Source: Anarhynchus alexandrinus
Lineage: Eukaryota > Chordata > Aves > Charadriiformes > Charadriidae
Assembly: GCA_008711295.1 (NCBI GenBank)
Contig: VUYV01000121.1
Coordinates: 828,655-892,654 of the forward strand
DNA: 64,000 nt
Direction: 5' to 3'
Of the stretch, positions 62,901 through 64,000 are shown one piece after another (the first letter of the stretch is position 1; each line of letters starts with the position of its first letter). Under the pieces are notes generated by a model, which was given only the letters and a program-made list of their open reading frames with translations, was not told the DNA's origin and searched no databases. The position numbers were made by a program, and so were the translations under genes.

Positions 62901-64000
62901 AAGCTCACCTGCAGTCCTTCATTACCGAGTCTGTATCTAACCATAGTTAATACTTAAGCAGCAGAAAACTTACGTACTTAATTCTTAATATAACGTGGTT
63001 GCAAATGAGAGATTGCAACTAGGTACATCTTCACAAGCAGGAAAAGCTGAAGTAGCACAAAGGAGTTTTATGACACTAGAAGAATTTTCCTCAAAGCCTC
63101 AATTAATTTTTTCTTCATATCTTCATTGCAGTTTTGCTCTCCTTGTACCTTCCAAACAAATTTCCCTTTAGAGAAGAGAAAGATAGAACCACCTTTTAAA
63201 CCAGCTAACCCCTTCAAAAACTTAAATACTAATAGTGTTTGCAGTACTTTGCATTGTTTTCTCAGCTTGTATTTAATTTAGTCTCTCCTGCCTCATGCTT
63301 ATCTTCTACTTCAGTTGTAAAACTTGCAGATAACAGCATTTACAGACATTTAGTGGTGCACGAACTTAGTGTTCATTACTACTGCAATACCTAGAGACTA
63401 ACACTATAAAACTTTTTTTTTTTTAGTCTATATGGTGGACACTATCTACTTCTTATGGCTACAAGAACGAAGAAGCTTCACTATGCTCTTGATATTTCTT
63501 GCTTTCTTACTAGGATACACTGTAATTTTAGGTTTTCATTTATTATTGTAGGCCTTAAGTTTCCACGAAGACAGACAAACAAAAGGAAATACATACTTTG
63601 TAAATCCTCAAACCATGGAATTTCTTGCTGCAGAAGTTTACATGGTTCCAGAAAGTTCAGATGGCATCAAGAAATGGTCTAGAAACACTCACAGATTTAA
63701 AAACCAGTAGATGAAATTAGACATCCTCCTCTGTGGTTCAAGATGCCTTTCCCTGAGCAATAGAACACTATACCCTGGAACCATATTCCAAGAAGTTTCA
63801 CTACATACTTATCCTTTCATTTTTCCTGGGGTACTGATGTTGAACATCCTGTAGGAAACCAAACGCTGAGACTAGAGACATTTCTGCTCTGGCCTAACAA
63901 AGTCATTCTTAAATTAGATATTGCAGCCTAGAATATAGCATTAAAAACATAGAAACCTCTGGTAGAAAACAAACAAACACACTGTTGCATGGTTACAGAC
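56986..64000. other. AT-rich noncoding stretch, no gene recognised
   Basis: All frames are 76 codons or fewer without recognised motifs. T-rich runs at about 57,126-57,138, A14-like run at about 58,699-58,712, an AT-rich near-palindrome at about 58,226-58,258 and T-runs at 61,167-61,177 and 63,413-63,424. No repeat family recognised, apart from a 20-bp duplication at 58,009. Confidence 0.55.
58009..58048 (+). repeat. 20-bp direct tandem duplication
   Basis: 'tacatagtgcttcccttggt' at 58,009-58,028 is followed directly by the same 20 bases with one substitution (ccc to cct) at 58,029-58,048. A recent replication-slippage duplication. Confidence 0.95.

Overview
This window looks like noncoding sauropsid DNA, most likely from a bird. 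The main evidence is several copies of the CR1 (chicken repeat 1) LINE. Their 3' ends start with the usual 'atcatagaat…ttggaagggacct' block when read on the opposite strand, and the longer copies carry degraded CR1 reverse-transcriptase segments. Long terminal repeats with a TGTCCTGGTTT…AAACCAGGACA type end also fit an avian genome. The sequence is AT-rich and CpG-poor. I found no protein-coding gene, exon, tRNA or rRNA gene, CpG island or CRISPR array that I could support. The window is best read as an intergenic gene desert or part of a very long intron.

Layout: 1-4382 is unannotated AT-rich DNA. A 5'-truncated CR1 (minus) lies at 4383-5010, followed by a degraded LTR remnant (plus) near 5440-5700. 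From 5701 to about 17,540 nothing is assignable apart from low-complexity tracts and one unexplained 182-codon ORF (11,779-12,324). A possible LTR-like promoter region with a TATA box and imperfect direct repeats lies at about 17,540-18,000. An imperfect inverted-repeat pair at 18,900/19,550 resembles the ends of an old 651-bp DNA transposon. At 22,212-22,522 a 154-156 bp segment is present twice, separated by a single N.

The longest CR1 copy (minus) is at 26,683-27,985. A solo LTR (minus) at 29,779-30,426 contains two sets of tandem repeats in its U3, a TATA element, a polyadenylation signal and a matching 4-bp flank. CR1 copies follow at 34,132-34,660 (minus) and 37,560-38,692 (plus). An ancient L2/L3-type LINE tail may lie at 41,435-41,555. 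A well-preserved solo LTR (plus) spans 47,459-48,172 with a TATA box, ATTAAA signal and a 4-of-5 target-site duplication. The last 16 kb holds ancient MIR-like SINE traces (49,893-49,935 and 50,868-50,935), two small CR1 3' fragments (51,930-52,010 and 56,911-56,985) and simple repeats.

No genes work together here. The transcriptional signals I can see belong to the LTRs. The most interesting points are the LTR with variable U3 repeats, the 651-bp inverted-repeat element, the N-flanked duplications that look like assembly joins, and the cluster of old SINE pieces beside CNE-like sequence at about 50 kb.
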